Source of the DNA: Weissella bombi
GTDB taxonomy: Bacteria > Bacillota > Bacilli > Lactobacillales > Lactobacillaceae
Direction of reading: 5' to 3'
DNA: 64,000 nt
Assembly: GCF_900094835.1 (NCBI RefSeq)
Contig: NZ_FMAO01000001.1
Location: forward strand, 62,001 to 126,000
Shown here: one piece after another, positions 45,662-54,710 of the stretch
Position numbering within the stretch: the stretch's first letter is position 1
Layout: each line of letters starts with the position of its first letter
Program-made: the position numbers and the translations under genes
The notes under the pieces: model-generated
What the model was told of the DNA's origin: nothing
Databases searched by the model: none
What the model saw: the letters and a program-made list of their open reading frames with translations, nothing else

Positions 45662-46300
45662 TCACTTCCAACCATTTATAAGTGCTTTTATTCCTAGCTG
45701 AAACTGTTCATCACTAGTAAATTTTTTATCTTGCAATGGTGAGAGTAGTAGGTTCAGGATATCTGATTTTTTTTGTATATTTTCTAGTACTTGCAGATCT
45801 GGCTTGCCACCATTTTTAGGCTCAATAGCTTCTGTCCAAACAAAACCCAAAGTATAGGCAGTCAAAGAATTAATCAAAAAAACTGTAGTCGGTTGGATTT
45901 CTAATCCTTTTGTTTTTAACCCGTTAAGAATATCCTCTATTAAAGCAAATTGGGTTTGCGTAACCAAAGGATGTGTTGAGATTAATGGCAACACATTTGG
46001 ATGTTTTAATAATGCTTGTCTAAGTTGTGCCATTGAATTCATAAGCTGTTCTTGCCAAGTATTTTTTGGTGAATTCGTCTTTATTAATAACGCCTTTTTC
46101 CAAATTAATTCAACAAGATCATCAAAAAGAGCTCCTTGGCTGTCGAAGTATCGATAAACAGCCATTTGAGAAACACCCATTTCTTTGCCTAACTTGCGCA
46201 TGTTAAATTTAGAAAGTGTGTCCTTGTCTATCAAATCAAGAGCAGTATTTAAAATATAATTTTTATTTAAAGTATCTTTTGTTGGCTTTTGAGGCTTCAT
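45662..46300 (-). CDS. TetR-family regulator
   Basis: 212 residues. The helix-turn-helix 'LGKEMGVSQMAVYRYFDSQG' near residues 38-57 is typical TetR. The C-terminal ligand domain is of the TetR_C type. It is third in a minus-strand operon after an ABC ATPase and permease, one base after the permease stop, so it likely controls their expression in response to an exported compound. A palindromic site before the ATPase gene is its probable target. Confidence 0.88.
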   Translation of the reverse strand: MKPQKPTKDTLNKNYILNTALDLIDKDTLSKFNMRKLGKEMGVSQMAVYRYFDSQGALFDDLVELIWKKALLIKTNSPKNTWQEQLMNSMAQLRQALLKHPNVLPLISTHPLVTQTQFALIEDILNGLKTKGLEIQPTTVFLINSLTAYTLGFVWTEAIEPKNGGKPDLQVLENIQKKSDILNLLLSPLQDKKFTSDEQFQLGIKALINGWK

Positions 46301-46301
46301 T

Positions 46302-47075
46302 TTAGTCGTTTCCTTCTTTCAAAGGGGTATAGTAAAATCCAATTAATGTAAATATAGCAAATAAAATAGCCATAATCAAAAGAATAATCAGGTTTTTATT
46401 TATGGAAGCTAATCCTCCATGCTCTAAACTGATCTTTTTAAATGCTGTCAAAGCCCAGTAAGCCGGATCAAATTTAGCCAGTGATTTAGCCCAATTTGGA
46501 AATGTACTTGTTGGAGATAGGCTACCGCCCAAACCAGCCATTAAAATTCCTAATAAATTTGATAGTGACAAAGCTATATCTGCTGATTTGCCCCAACTTA
46601 CCAGAAGAGTTCCAAAAAATGTTAAAACGGCCGAAAATTCTATTATTATAATAATGAAGGCCAAACAACTACCGTTAGGTTTAAATTTCAAAAGCCAAGA
46701 ACTCAGTAAAATAACAACTGAAAGTTGTAAAAGTTGAATAGTATATGCAACTACCACTTTTCCAGCAATGATCTCACTTAAGGATGTAGCAGAAACCTGC
46801 TGACGATTCCAAGTATTCCAAGTAGTTTCGTCGAAAAACATTTGTATTATTAATTGAATTGAGAAGAAAGAAAACAAAACTGCCAATCCCGGAATGACTT
46901 GTTCACTACCGTTAGCGTGTAAATATCCTTGAGCAATCAATTGAATTTTAGCTGCTGGAATCATGAAAGGGGCCATTATCAACGGAACAATTATCAGGAT
47001 AATTGAAACAGCTGGATCGGATAATCGAAGAACTATATTTAATTTTATGATTGCTCTAATTTGTTTAATTTTCAT
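46302..47075 (-). CDS. ABC-2 type exporter permease
   Basis: 257 residues with about six membrane segments, including the ABC-2 family feature 'LSPTSTFPNWAKSLAKFDPAYWAL' style region in the fourth-fifth segment. It forms the membrane part of an export system with the ATPase encoded just upstream (one base apart). The substrate, often a drug or lipid, is unknown. Confidence 0.85.
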   Translation of the reverse strand: MKIKQIRAIIKLNIVLRLSDPAVSIILIIVPLIMAPFMIPAAKIQLIAQGYLHANGSEQVIPGLAVLFSFFSIQLIIQMFFDETTWNTWNRQQVSATSLSEIIAGKVVVAYTIQLLQLSVVILLSSWLLKFKPNGSCLAFIIIIIEFSAVLTFFGTLLVSWGKSADIALSLSNLLGILMAGLGGSLSPTSTFPNWAKSLAKFDPAYWALTAFKKISLEHGGLASINKNLIILLIMAILFAIFTLIGFYYTPLKEGND

Positions 47076-47076
47076 G

Positions 47077-47991
47077 CTAAATATTCCTCCTTAATAATGT
47101 GCGGTAGGCTGTCTCCAAATCAGCTTTTCCAATTTCTATATCAGTCAATGTTTTTTCTTTTAACTCAGGTTTGTTTAAAACGGTTTGCACCAATTTAGCA
47201 TTGCTATCACTGGATCCTAAATTGGTTGATTTTAAATAACCATCTTCACTTTGCCAGCCAGGTATATCTTCTGGTATTTTTTCTTTAAAATATAGCTTTA
47301 AAAATGGGTGAGCATACTTATCAATTATATTTTTTACGCTCCCACTAGTTTGAATTACTCCGTTATTTAAAAATATAATTCGAGCATCCAAATCTTCCAT
47401 TTCTTGAAGATAATGTGTTGTATAAATAATTGTCAGTCCTTGTTTAGCTAAATTTTTAACTGCACGAATTATGCTGTCTCTAGAATCAACATCAGCTCCA
47501 ACTGTTGGTTCATCAAGGAAAATAATTTTTGCTGGACTCATTAACGCAATTGCTGAATGAAGTCTTCGTTTTTGACCACCACTAAGGTTATTTGCTTTTT
47601 GGTTTGCTATAGCTTGAAGTCCAAACGTTTGAATAACTGTAGAATATTTTTCCTTAATTTCTTTTTTTGATAGTCCATTAATTTCCCCAAAAATTTTCAA
47701 ATTTTGTTTTACCGATAATTGTGGGTAAACAGCTAAAGATTGTGGGGCAATACTTAAATATTTTCGAATTTTTTGTTTGTTTTTATTTAACTGTTTCCCA
47801 AAGATCATAATTTGTCCCCCATCAGGGTTAAGTAAACCAGTCATAATTTTTATTAACGTTGATTTTCCAGCCCCATTAGGGCCTAGTAGTCCAATAATCT
47901 CACCCGTTTTGACTTGGAAATTTACGTCAATTAACACTTTTCTCTTGTTAAATTGTTTACTGACATGTTTAAAATCAATTACTACTGACAT
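47077..47991 (-). CDS. ABC transporter ATP-binding protein
   Basis: 304 residues. Walker A 'GPNGAGKST', signature 'LSGGQKRRL', Walker B 'IIFLDEPTVG' and the 'TTHYLQEM' switch His are all present. The C-terminal extension beyond 215 is typical of drug-type ABC-2 exporters. First gene of the minus-strand operon; GGGAG lies just before the start codon. Confidence 0.92.
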   Translation of the reverse strand: MSVVIDFKHVSKQFNKRKVLIDVNFQVKTGEIIGLLGPNGAGKSTLIKIMTGLLNPDGGQIMIFGKQLNKNKQKIRKYLSIAPQSLAVYPQLSVKQNLKIFGEINGLSKKEIKEKYSTVIQTFGLQAIANQKANNLSGGQKRRLHSAIALMSPAKIIFLDEPTVGADVDSRDSIIRAVKNLAKQGLTIIYTTHYLQEMEDLDARIIFLNNGVIQTSGSVKNIIDKYAHPFLKLYFKEKIPEDIPGWQSEDGYLKSTNLGSSDSNAKLVQTVLNKPELKEKTLTDIEIGKADLETAYRTLLRRNI

Positions 47992-48017
47992 ATTTTTCTC
48001 CCATGATATATTTTTAT

Positions 48018-48050
48018 GTTTACAACGTAAACTAAGGTTACATTGTAAAT
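48018..48050. promoter_or_regulatory. TetR operator candidate
   Basis: GTTTACAACGTAAAC (48018-48032) is a perfect palindrome with a three-base centre. GGTTACATTGTAAAT (48036-48050) is a diverged copy. They lie 27 bases before the ATPase gene, in the place expected for autoregulation by the TetR protein of this operon. Confidence 0.7.
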
Positions 48051-48298
48051 CAAAATTGAAGAAAAGACAACATAAAAAGAAAAAGAGTTCAAATGTTAGT
48101 AGTGCTATAGTCTCCTAATAATTAATGAGAGAAATTTATATTATTTTTTCCGTCAACTCTCAGGGGACGTAGTACCTTGACGGGAACTAGTGCAATATTT
48201 ATCGACAACCTATCGTCGATTTTTATGTCTAAAATATGACCGATTTCTGAATAAATAGACCAATCATTGCAAATAATAGAATATGGTGAAAATGCCTG

Positions 48299-48304
48299 TA
48301 TAAT
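48299..48304 (+). promoter_or_regulatory. -10 element for ABC operon at 48350
   Basis: TATAAT lies about 45 bases before the start codon; no good -35 is seen at the right distance. Confidence 0.4.
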
Positions 48305-48349
48305 AGTAGGTAAGTTAGAGGGAAGTATAATCATTTGAAGGGGAGTAGG

Positions 48350-49216
48350 ATGTATTTAGAAACAAAAGGGCTTACGAAAGCTTTTGGGGATCAAGTTGCT
48401 GTTGATAAGATAGATATGTCGATTGATCAAGGGAGTTTTACAGCAATTCTTGGTCCAAATGGTGCGGGAAAATCCACAACTATATCGATGCTACTTGGTT
48501 TATTGTCACCAACAAGTGGCAAAATTGTTTATCACACAAAAACACCAAAGATTGGTGTGGTATTTCAAACAAGTGTATTAGATGCGGAATTAACAGTGTC
48601 AGAAAATTTAAATATTCGTCAGAAAATGACCGGTAAAGCAGATAAATCAGAAATTGATCAAGTGATGCATAAATTAGGTGTTAGTTCATTTGCTAATAAG
48701 CGATATGGCCAGCTTTCTGGTGGGCAAAGACGACGGACCGACATTGCACGGGCATTAATAGGTGATCCAGATATTCTATTTCTAGATGAGCCAACGGCTG
48801 GATTAGATATTCAGACTAGAAAAGCGATTTGGAAAATTTTAACGAAATTACGCCAAGAAGAAAAATTAACAGTTGTTTTGACAACGCACTATTTAGAAGA
48901 AGCAGATCAGTCAGATATGATTTTTATTATTGATCAAGGAAAATTAATTGCACATGGTTCAGCGACTGATTTGAAATATCAATATGCTAAAAATCAGCTC
49001 ATTTTGGAAACCGACGATGTAGAAGTTATTAAAGAGAAACTATCTTCAGTACAGTACACTGTTATCGCAGAAAATAAATTGCAACTTACGCCAACAAATA
49101 CCAAAGAAACCCTGCGTATTTTACGCGAGGTTGAGCCATGCATAACGCATTTTGAATATCGAGAGGGTACGATTGATGATGCGTTTATTGCTTTAACAGG
49201 GAAGGAGATGCGTTGA
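48350..49216 (+). CDS. ABC transporter ATP-binding protein
   Basis: About 288 residues from ATG 48350, which has GGGGAG upstream; a TTG at 48335 is within that site. Walker A 'GPNGAGKST', signature 'LSGGQRRRT', Walker B 'ILFLDEPTAG' and 'TTHYLEE' are present. The C-terminal domain is short. It pairs with the ABC-2 permease encoded one base downstream. Substrate unknown; multidrug or lipid export is usual. Confidence 0.9.
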   Translation: MYLETKGLTKAFGDQVAVDKIDMSIDQGSFTAILGPNGAGKSTTISMLLGLLSPTSGKIVYHTKTPKIGVVFQTSVLDAELTVSENLNIRQKMTGKADKSEIDQVMHKLGVSSFANKRYGQLSGGQRRRTDIARALIGDPDILFLDEPTAGLDIQTRKAIWKILTKLRQEEKLTVVLTTHYLEEADQSDMIFIIDQGKLIAHGSATDLKYQYAKNQLILETDDVEVIKEKLSSVQYTVIAENKLQLTPTNTKETLRILREVEPCITHFEYREGTIDDAFIALTGKEMR

Positions 49217-49217
49217 T

Positions 49218-50084
49218 ATGATCATATTGTGCTATCGAAATTTACTGTTGTACTTCCGTAATAAATCTGGTGTGTTCTTTTCGTTACTAGCGGCTATAAT
49301 CTCTTTTATTTTATACATTGCGTTTTTAAAAGATACGATTGCTGGTAATTGGGGTAGAATACCTGGTCATACCGCATTCTTAGATTTATGGCTAATTGGT
49401 GGCACGTTGGGAATTACAGCTATGACAACGACATTGTCCGCTTTGAGTCAAAAAGTTGAAGATCATGAAAAGAATACAGAAAATGATTTTATTTTAACGG
49501 GAACTAGTCGATTTAAATTAACATTTGGCTACGTTTTGAGTGCAGCGATAATTAGCTACATCATGCAGATTGTCGTTTTTGTAGTGATGTATGTTTACTT
49601 TCATTTTGTGGACGATTTGAGCATTCCATTGCCAAAAATTGTTGTGTTAGTTGGTTTGATGGTATTGGGATCAGTAGTAAATGCACTTGTTAGTGCTGTC
49701 ATTATGATATTTGTTCATAACAGAAATACCTTAAATGCTATTGCCAGTCTTGTTGGAACAGTTTCTGGATTTTTAGTTGGTGCATATATACCAATTGGTA
49801 TATTACCTGAATTTGCCCAATTTTTAGTTAAATTGACTCCCGGCTCGTATATTGCGTCACTTTATCGTCAGACACTTTTGAACGATGATATGATAGATCT
49901 TTTCCCTAAATTGGCACAACGAAATGAGTTTTCTGAAGAGTTAGGAATCCAATTGAAATGGGACCATCTATTGAACTTTAATCAATCGTTAATAATCATA
50001 ATTGGTTTATTTGTACTTTTTTTAATTATCGTCTTAATTGTTGAGTATAGAATTTCTAATAAGATGAATAAATTAGATTATTAA
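49218..50084 (+). CDS. ABC-2 type permease
   Basis: 288 residues with six membrane segments and the ABC-2 'GSVVNALVSAVIM'-type region. 'FLVGAYIPIGILPEF' is the conserved segment before the last helices. Partner of the ATPase upstream. It is on the opposite strand to, and separate from, the TetR-linked system at 45662-47991. Confidence 0.85.
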   Translation: MIILCYRNLLLYFRNKSGVFFSLLAAIISFILYIAFLKDTIAGNWGRIPGHTAFLDLWLIGGTLGITAMTTTLSALSQKVEDHEKNTENDFILTGTSRFKLTFGYVLSAAIISYIMQIVVFVVMYVYFHFVDDLSIPLPKIVVLVGLMVLGSVVNALVSAVIMIFVHNRNTLNAIASLVGTVSGFLVGAYIPIGILPEFAQFLVKLTPGSYIASLYRQTLLNDDMIDLFPKLAQRNEFSEELGIQLKWDHLLNFNQSLIIIIGLFVLFLIIVLIVEYRISNKMNKLDY

Positions 50085-50175
50085 TAGTTTTTAAATGATA
50101 TTGATTGTATTTAATGATGCTTTTAGTTAGACTCGAAGTGTAGTCATTATGTAATATGCTAGATTGGAGAATGCG

Positions 50176-51027
50176 ATGAAGAAAGTAACATTAGCAGGTG
50201 TAGAAGTACCAGCAATTGGACTTGGAACATGGCATATGGGAGAAGATCCATCACAAGAGCAACGTGAAATCAATGCCATTCGTAGCGGATTAGACGCAGG
50301 TGCTCGGTTAATTGATACAGCCGAGATGTATGGTTCAGGTAAATCAGAAGCATTAGTTGGGAAAGCACTGGCACCCTATCAACGTGATGAGATTTATTTA
50401 GTTTCAAAGGTTTTACCAAATAATGCATCTCAGGCTAAATTGGAATCTCATTTAGATGAGACATTACATCGGTTACAAACAGACTATCTTGACCTTTATC
50501 TCTATCATTGGCGTGGTAGTGTTCCTTTAGCTGAAACCATTAACGAATTAGACCGTATGAAGCAAATTGGCAAAATTAAAGCTTGGGGTGTCTCAAATTT
50601 TGATGTTGCGGATATGGAAGAACTCTGGGAGTTACCTGCCGGAAAGTACGCAGCTGTCAATGAAGATCTTTATAATATTGAGGAACGGGGAATTGAGTAT
50701 GATTTGCTACCTTGGCAGGATGAACATCATGTACCTTTGATTGCTTATAGTCCAGTTGGTGGTAAACAAAATGAGTTAGGTACTTCAATGTTGACTAACC
50801 AAGTAGTTAGAGAAATTGCTGAGCAACATGATGTGACACCATATGTGTTGTTGCTAGCTTGGATTATACGAAATGGAAAGACGATTGCCATTCCACAGAC
50901 CAATAACTCAGAACATGCAGCAGCAAATATGCAAGCAACTAAACTCGAACTAACTCCTACAGATCTTGAACGATTAGATCAAGAGTATCCAAAGCCAAAT
51001 CATAAAGTACCATTGGCAATTAATTAA
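50176..51027 (+). CDS. Aldo/keto reductase
   Basis: 283 residues from ATG 50176, with TTGGAGA before it. The catalytic tetrad is visible: Asp in 'RLIDTAEMYG', Tyr in the same motif, Lys in 'VSKVLP' and His in 'YLYHWRG'. The (beta/alpha)8 cytosolic enzyme reduces carbonyls with NADPH; the C-terminus 'IPQTNNSEHA' holds the cofactor phosphate site. The physiological substrate is unknown. Monocistronic. Confidence 0.9.
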   Translation: MKKVTLAGVEVPAIGLGTWHMGEDPSQEQREINAIRSGLDAGARLIDTAEMYGSGKSEALVGKALAPYQRDEIYLVSKVLPNNASQAKLESHLDETLHRLQTDYLDLYLYHWRGSVPLAETINELDRMKQIGKIKAWGVSNFDVADMEELWELPAGKYAAVNEDLYNIEERGIEYDLLPWQDEHHVPLIAYSPVGGKQNELGTSMLTNQVVREIAEQHDVTPYVLLLAWIIRNGKTIAIPQTNNSEHAAANMQATKLELTPTDLERLDQEYPKPNHKVPLAIN

Positions 51028-51052
51028 TGAATTTTAAAACAAGTGGTTGGAA

Positions 51053-51109
51053 GTGAAGTGCCCCATAATTGTTAGACATACAATCTAACAATTATGGGGT
51101 ATTTTTCAT
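51053..51109 (+). repeat. TGCCCCATAA hairpin repeat, copy C
   Basis: TGCCCCATAATTGTTAGA (51059-51076) pairs with TCTAACAATTATGGGG (from 51084) and is followed by five T. It serves as terminator of the aldo/keto reductase gene; a close relative of copy B. Confidence 0.8.
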
Positions 51110-51407
51110 GACTAAATATACAACTAATTTTAAAATTATCCAATGAAGTCTGTGACAATTACTCGTAAATTGCTGTTCTATGATGTTTTATTTACATCAA
51201 ATTTACGTTTTTTTGTTTACAGTAAGAAGTTAAAAGTGTTTTGTAATACATGATGCTTAAATAGTTAAAAACGAATTCTTAAAGCATATACTTTAAAACT
51301 ATGATGAACGACTAATTTGATTAATACGTCGATTGGTGCCTCTCATATGACCATTTAAGTAATTGTTCAGCTTAAAATTTTTTTGTTAGCAGCATTTAAA
51401 TATTAAA
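51110..51407. other. AT-rich intergenic region
   Basis: No gene or clear structure seen in these 300 bases. Confidence 0.45.
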
Positions 51408-51465
51408 TGATTAGAATACTTATTTAAATTATTAGTATTCTGATTAGATGTGTCAATGCTAATCA
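51408..51465. promoter_or_regulatory. Inverted repeats before ribB, operator candidate
   Basis: AGAATACT (51413-51420) and AGTATTCT (51434-51441) are perfect inverted arms with a 13-base spacer. TGATTAG occurs at 51408 and 51441, 33 bases apart, and its complement CTAATCA at 51459. The shared ATTAG/CTAAT core also forms the palindrome in the regulator promoter at 54711. Confidence 0.5.
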
Positions 51466-51503
51466 CTTATGATGAATACATCAAATGAAAAGAGGAAGTA
51501 TTA

Positions 51504-52157
51504 ATGCAAACAACAATTGAACAAGCCGTACGTCATTTAAAAAATGGTGGGTTAATTATTATGATGGATGATGATAGTCGTGAAAATGAAGGAGATTTAA
51601 TCGGATTGGGTTCAAAGATGACACCGCAAAATGTCAATTTTATGGTTACAAAAGCACGTGGTTTGTTGTGCACACCTGTCTCAAAGGATATTGCTAAGAA
51701 ATTATCACTAACTCAAATGGTTGAAAATAATACAGAAACTAATGGGACTAAATTCACATACTCTATTGATGGATCTACAGAAGCAACTGGTGTAACAACT
51801 GGTGTTTCGGCTTATGATCGCTCAGCGACGATAATGAAAATTGCTTCTGACGGTGTGAAGGCTAGTGACTTTGTTCATCCAGGTCACAGTTTTCCTCTAG
51901 TAGCTGAAGAAGGAGGGGTTTTAATAAGAGATGGTCACACTGAAGCGGCAATTGACTTAGCAATATTGGCTGGTGAACCTGAGGTAGGGGCTATCTGTGA
52001 AATTCTATTACCTGATGGACATATGGCGCGTCGAGATTATTTAGAGCAAATGTCAATTGAGTATGAATTACCATTGATTACTGTTGCACAATTGCAAGAT
52101 TATTTGACGTCACATGTTAGGGAGGATATTACGAATCAAGATGGCAATTGCAAATAA
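51504..52157 (+). CDS. ribB: 3,4-dihydroxy-2-butanone 4-phosphate synthase, stand-alone
   Basis: 217 residues with AGAGGAAG upstream. Motifs: 'DDDSRENEGDLI' (acidic metal site, Glu27 and Glu29), 'ARGLLCTP', 'TKFTYSIDG' with 'TTGVSAYDR', 'PGHSFPL', 'DGHTEAAIDLA' (His) and 'AICEI' (Glu). The site looks intact, so it should convert ribulose 5-phosphate to DHBP and formate. It lacks the GTP cyclohydrolase II domain common in Firmicutes, and no other riboflavin gene is in view. It heads a cluster of acyl-modifying enzymes, which suggests DHBP is used for something else. Confidence 0.9.
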   Translation: MQTTIEQAVRHLKNGGLIIMMDDDSRENEGDLIGLGSKMTPQNVNFMVTKARGLLCTPVSKDIAKKLSLTQMVENNTETNGTKFTYSIDGSTEATGVTTGVSAYDRSATIMKIASDGVKASDFVHPGHSFPLVAEEGGVLIRDGHTEAAIDLAILAGEPEVGAICEILLPDGHMARRDYLEQMSIEYELPLITVAQLQDYLTSHVREDITNQDGNCK

Positions 52158-53391
52158 AATTTTAACAAATTCTACAACAGGTTTGGTTAAATTATTTGTT
52201 TTAGGTAATGTTAAAAATTTTGGAATTTTGAAGATGTCTGGGCCCAAAATAATCATTGCTAATCATAATAGTTATTTAGATCATTTCGTCCTTTTACAAC
52301 TTTTAAAAAAAGCTAATTCAAAGCAACCAGTATATTTTTTAACTAAACAAGAGGCCTTTGACGGTACGTTTTCTAAGTGGTGGCATGAAAATTTAAATTG
52401 TGTACCAGTAGATCGTAATGGTAAAGCAACAACTGCCATGTTGACTTTAAAAGATAAATTACTGTCTGAAAAGGCAATTGTTGTTATTTATCCGGAAGGC
52501 ACACGCAGTCCAACTGGTGAAATGTATCATGGCAAAACTGGTGCAGAAACTTTAGCTTATTTAACGGGTGTCCCAATAATACCAATTGGTATGCATGGCC
52601 TATTTGATGTCTTACCTCGAAAAACAAATTGGCCTAATCTTAAAAATCGCGTAGATGTTGCAATTGGGAATCCAATTTATTTACATAAGTCTGATAAAAA
52701 AAGCTTGAAAAAAATTAATGATACAAATATGGAAACACTTGCGCTGTTAGCCAACGAGCGTTTAGATAAAAAACGTGTTGGTGAATTTGATGTTCGTCAA
52801 GAGATGTTTAGCATGTTGGTTCAGTTAAATCAGGATGCGTTGCGAAATTACCCTGATAGTCAACATTCACCAGAACAATATTATAAAAGATCGCTTTATA
52901 TTGGAAAACAATTATATAATGCCAATGAATTAACGAATGAGGAGCAAATGATTATTTTAATCGAACGGGCTCGCTCATTAGGAAGATTAGCAGTTGATAA
53001 AGGTTTAAGGACATTTCAAGGTCGAATTAACATAAAAAAAACAGCAAAAGTCTTGAAAGCTGCTTATCAAATTGATTCAGAAAATGCCGAGTTGTTATAT
53101 GTAATCGGTAATTACTATCATCTCACTGGTTCTCAAGTTAAATTTGTTAAATTACTTGAAAAAGTTAACAGTTTAGCTCCAAATAAAATACAGTATATGG
53201 TTTCTTTAGCTAAAGCTTATAAAGAAACAAGTCAATTTAGTGAATTATTTGATATTTTAAAGCAAATTAAATTAATAGTTCCTGTTAATCAATTGGAACA
53301 ACGACGTAAGTTAGAAGCAATGGTAATGCTTATGCGTTTAAATCCAAATATAAAAATGGAGGTTACCGATGGAAGTGAAGCTATTTACTAA
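52141..53391 (+). CDS. PlsC-type acyltransferase with C-terminal TPR-like domain
   Basis: About 416 residues from ATG 52141, overlapping ribB by 17 bases; AGGGAGG lies 13 bases upstream and an in-frame TTG at 52114 is possible. Acyltransferase motifs: 'NHNSYLDH' (HX4D, near residue 40), 'PVDRNGK', 'YPEGTRSPTG' and 'IPIGMHG'. The C-terminal ~190 residues form paired helices with 'YVIGNYYHLTGS' and 'VSLAKAYKETSQF', like TPR repeats. LPLAT enzymes acylate a glycerophosphate-like acceptor at the membrane; fusion to TPR helices is unusual. The acceptor here could be DHBP or its derivative. Confidence 0.82.
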   Translation: MAIANKILTNSTTGLVKLFVLGNVKNFGILKMSGPKIIIANHNSYLDHFVLLQLLKKANSKQPVYFLTKQEAFDGTFSKWWHENLNCVPVDRNGKATTAMLTLKDKLLSEKAIVVIYPEGTRSPTGEMYHGKTGAETLAYLTGVPIIPIGMHGLFDVLPRKTNWPNLKNRVDVAIGNPIYLHKSDKKSLKKINDTNMETLALLANERLDKKRVGEFDVRQEMFSMLVQLNQDALRNYPDSQHSPEQYYKRSLYIGKQLYNANELTNEEQMIILIERARSLGRLAVDKGLRTFQGRINIKKTAKVLKAAYQIDSENAELLYVIGNYYHLTGSQVKFVKLLEKVNSLAPNKIQYMVSLAKAYKETSQFSELFDILKQIKLIVPVNQLEQRRKLEAMVMLMRLNPNIKMEVTDGSEAIY

Positions 53392-53824
53392 TGAAATCTT
53401 GGTTAGTGCTACCAATGAACGAATTAAGAATATATTAGATAATGTGCAAAATATTTTAAAGTGGGATAGTGAGATTGGTGACATCAGTCCGATTGACAAT
53501 CATAAATTTATGATTCTACGTAAAGGGGCCGCATTGAATAAACAGGAAGTTATCAGTGTTATCACCTCTGAAGATTCTGTGACGTATGTATCTAAAAAAG
53601 GTAAGATTGAATACCGCGTAGAATGGGTGTTGGATAAAATTGAAAATCATCTAACTAAATTAAAACAAAATGTTTTTTTAAACGAAAAGAATGCCTTTTT
53701 ACCGATGGCAGAAATCATTAGACCACTAACGCAAAATGCGTTTAAGGAAAATTTGTATGTTTTAAAAGCAGTCTGTGAACAAGAGGAGCAATTTAATGGT
53801 GCAAGCAATTTTACAAACGGGTAG
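53369..53824 (+). CDS. SRPBCC (START/polyketide cyclase-like) protein
   Basis: 151 residues; GGAGG before ATG 53369, and it overlaps the previous gene by 23 bases. The order (N-terminal strand 'NEILVSATNERI', helix 'KNILDNV', then strands, and the long C-terminal helix 'NAFKENLYVLKAVCEQ') fits the helix-grip fold of SRPBCC proteins, whose C-terminal helix often reads N-L-x-x-L-K. Such proteins bind hydrophobic ligands or cyclise polyketides. The call rests on pattern only and needs a profile search. Confidence 0.5.
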   Translation: MEVKLFTNEILVSATNERIKNILDNVQNILKWDSEIGDISPIDNHKFMILRKGAALNKQEVISVITSEDSVTYVSKKGKIEYRVEWVLDKIENHLTKLKQNVFLNEKNAFLPMAEIIRPLTQNAFKENLYVLKAVCEQEEQFNGASNFTNG

Positions 53825-54677
53825 CACGGGTTTGCAATCTATTTCAACTACCAATATTGAACCGGATAGTTTTTTACCAACTTCAATCGAGATTAAAACG
53901 TCAGCTGTGCCAATACTACCATTTGATGTTATGAAATTGGAGGGATTATTGCCCACAAAAACACCAACCATAATGGGATATGGAGCTGTCGGTCAAGTTA
54001 TTAAAATTGGGTCATTACGCTCTAGTAAATTGCTACATAAAAGGGTATTAGTTATGAGTCCCAATGGTACATTTAAAGATAATATTGTTTCAAATTTTCC
54101 ACCTTTAACTATACCAATACCCGATAATGTCTCAGATCAAGAAGCTGCAACTGTTGTTGGAGGACTGGACACATCACTAGTTTTATATAAAAAGATCAGC
54201 AATCATTCAGCACAAAATATTATTATTACGGGTGCAGATTCTGTGATTGGCTTGGGTCTTTTACAGTTACTTCGTGATACAGAAAAACGTATCTTTCCAC
54301 TGGTTCGACCAACTTCAAATGATTATTTTAAAAGCCGTGCGTTAGAGATGCAGTTGCCTGATTATTATAATTTTGATAATACTTTGTCTAAGGAGAATAC
54401 ATTAGTTATCGATATTGCAGGTAAATTTGCAATTATCCAGCCTTATCTTGAACAGAATTTTCCTGTAATGAGTGTTGTACTTCCTAATGTTAATGGTGTG
54501 ACGTTTGTCAGTGAGCCAGTATTTCCAAAAGATTATAGACGGTTGTTGCAAAAAATTAGTGAACAAGAGTTGTTGACGCCGATTGACCAGGTTTTTAAGT
54601 TAAACGAGGTAAAACGGGCTTTTAATTATCAAAGAAATAGTGCAAGCCGAGGTCGTAATATTTTGTTATTTAAATAA
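53796..54677 (+). CDS. Zinc-less MDR reductase
   Basis: About 293 residues from ATG 53796, with AAGAGGA upstream. A GroES-like N-terminal half ('MGYGAVGQVIKIGS') precedes a Rossmann region around 'NIIITGADSVIGLGLLQLL'. No zinc ligands are seen, so it resembles quinone oxidoreductase or enoyl reductase members of the medium-chain dehydrogenases. It would reduce a C=C bond or enone with NADPH. It overlaps the previous gene by 29 bases. Confidence 0.75.
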   Translation: MVQAILQTGSTGLQSISTTNIEPDSFLPTSIEIKTSAVPILPFDVMKLEGLLPTKTPTIMGYGAVGQVIKIGSLRSSKLLHKRVLVMSPNGTFKDNIVSNFPPLTIPIPDNVSDQEAATVVGGLDTSLVLYKKISNHSAQNIIITGADSVIGLGLLQLLRDTEKRIFPLVRPTSNDYFKSRALEMQLPDYYNFDNTLSKENTLVIDIAGKFAIIQPYLEQNFPVMSVVLPNVNGVTFVSEPVFPKDYRRLLQKISEQELLTPIDQVFKLNEVKRAFNYQRNSASRGRNILLFK

Positions 54678-54710
54678 CCTTCTGTTGTACAATAAATATA
54701 AGTGTTTTCG

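Noticed and set aside
48122-48334. Minus-strand 70-codon frame between the two ABC operons
   Set aside because: No ribosome site before its ATG, overlaps the promoter of the ABC gene at 48350, and no family resemblance.
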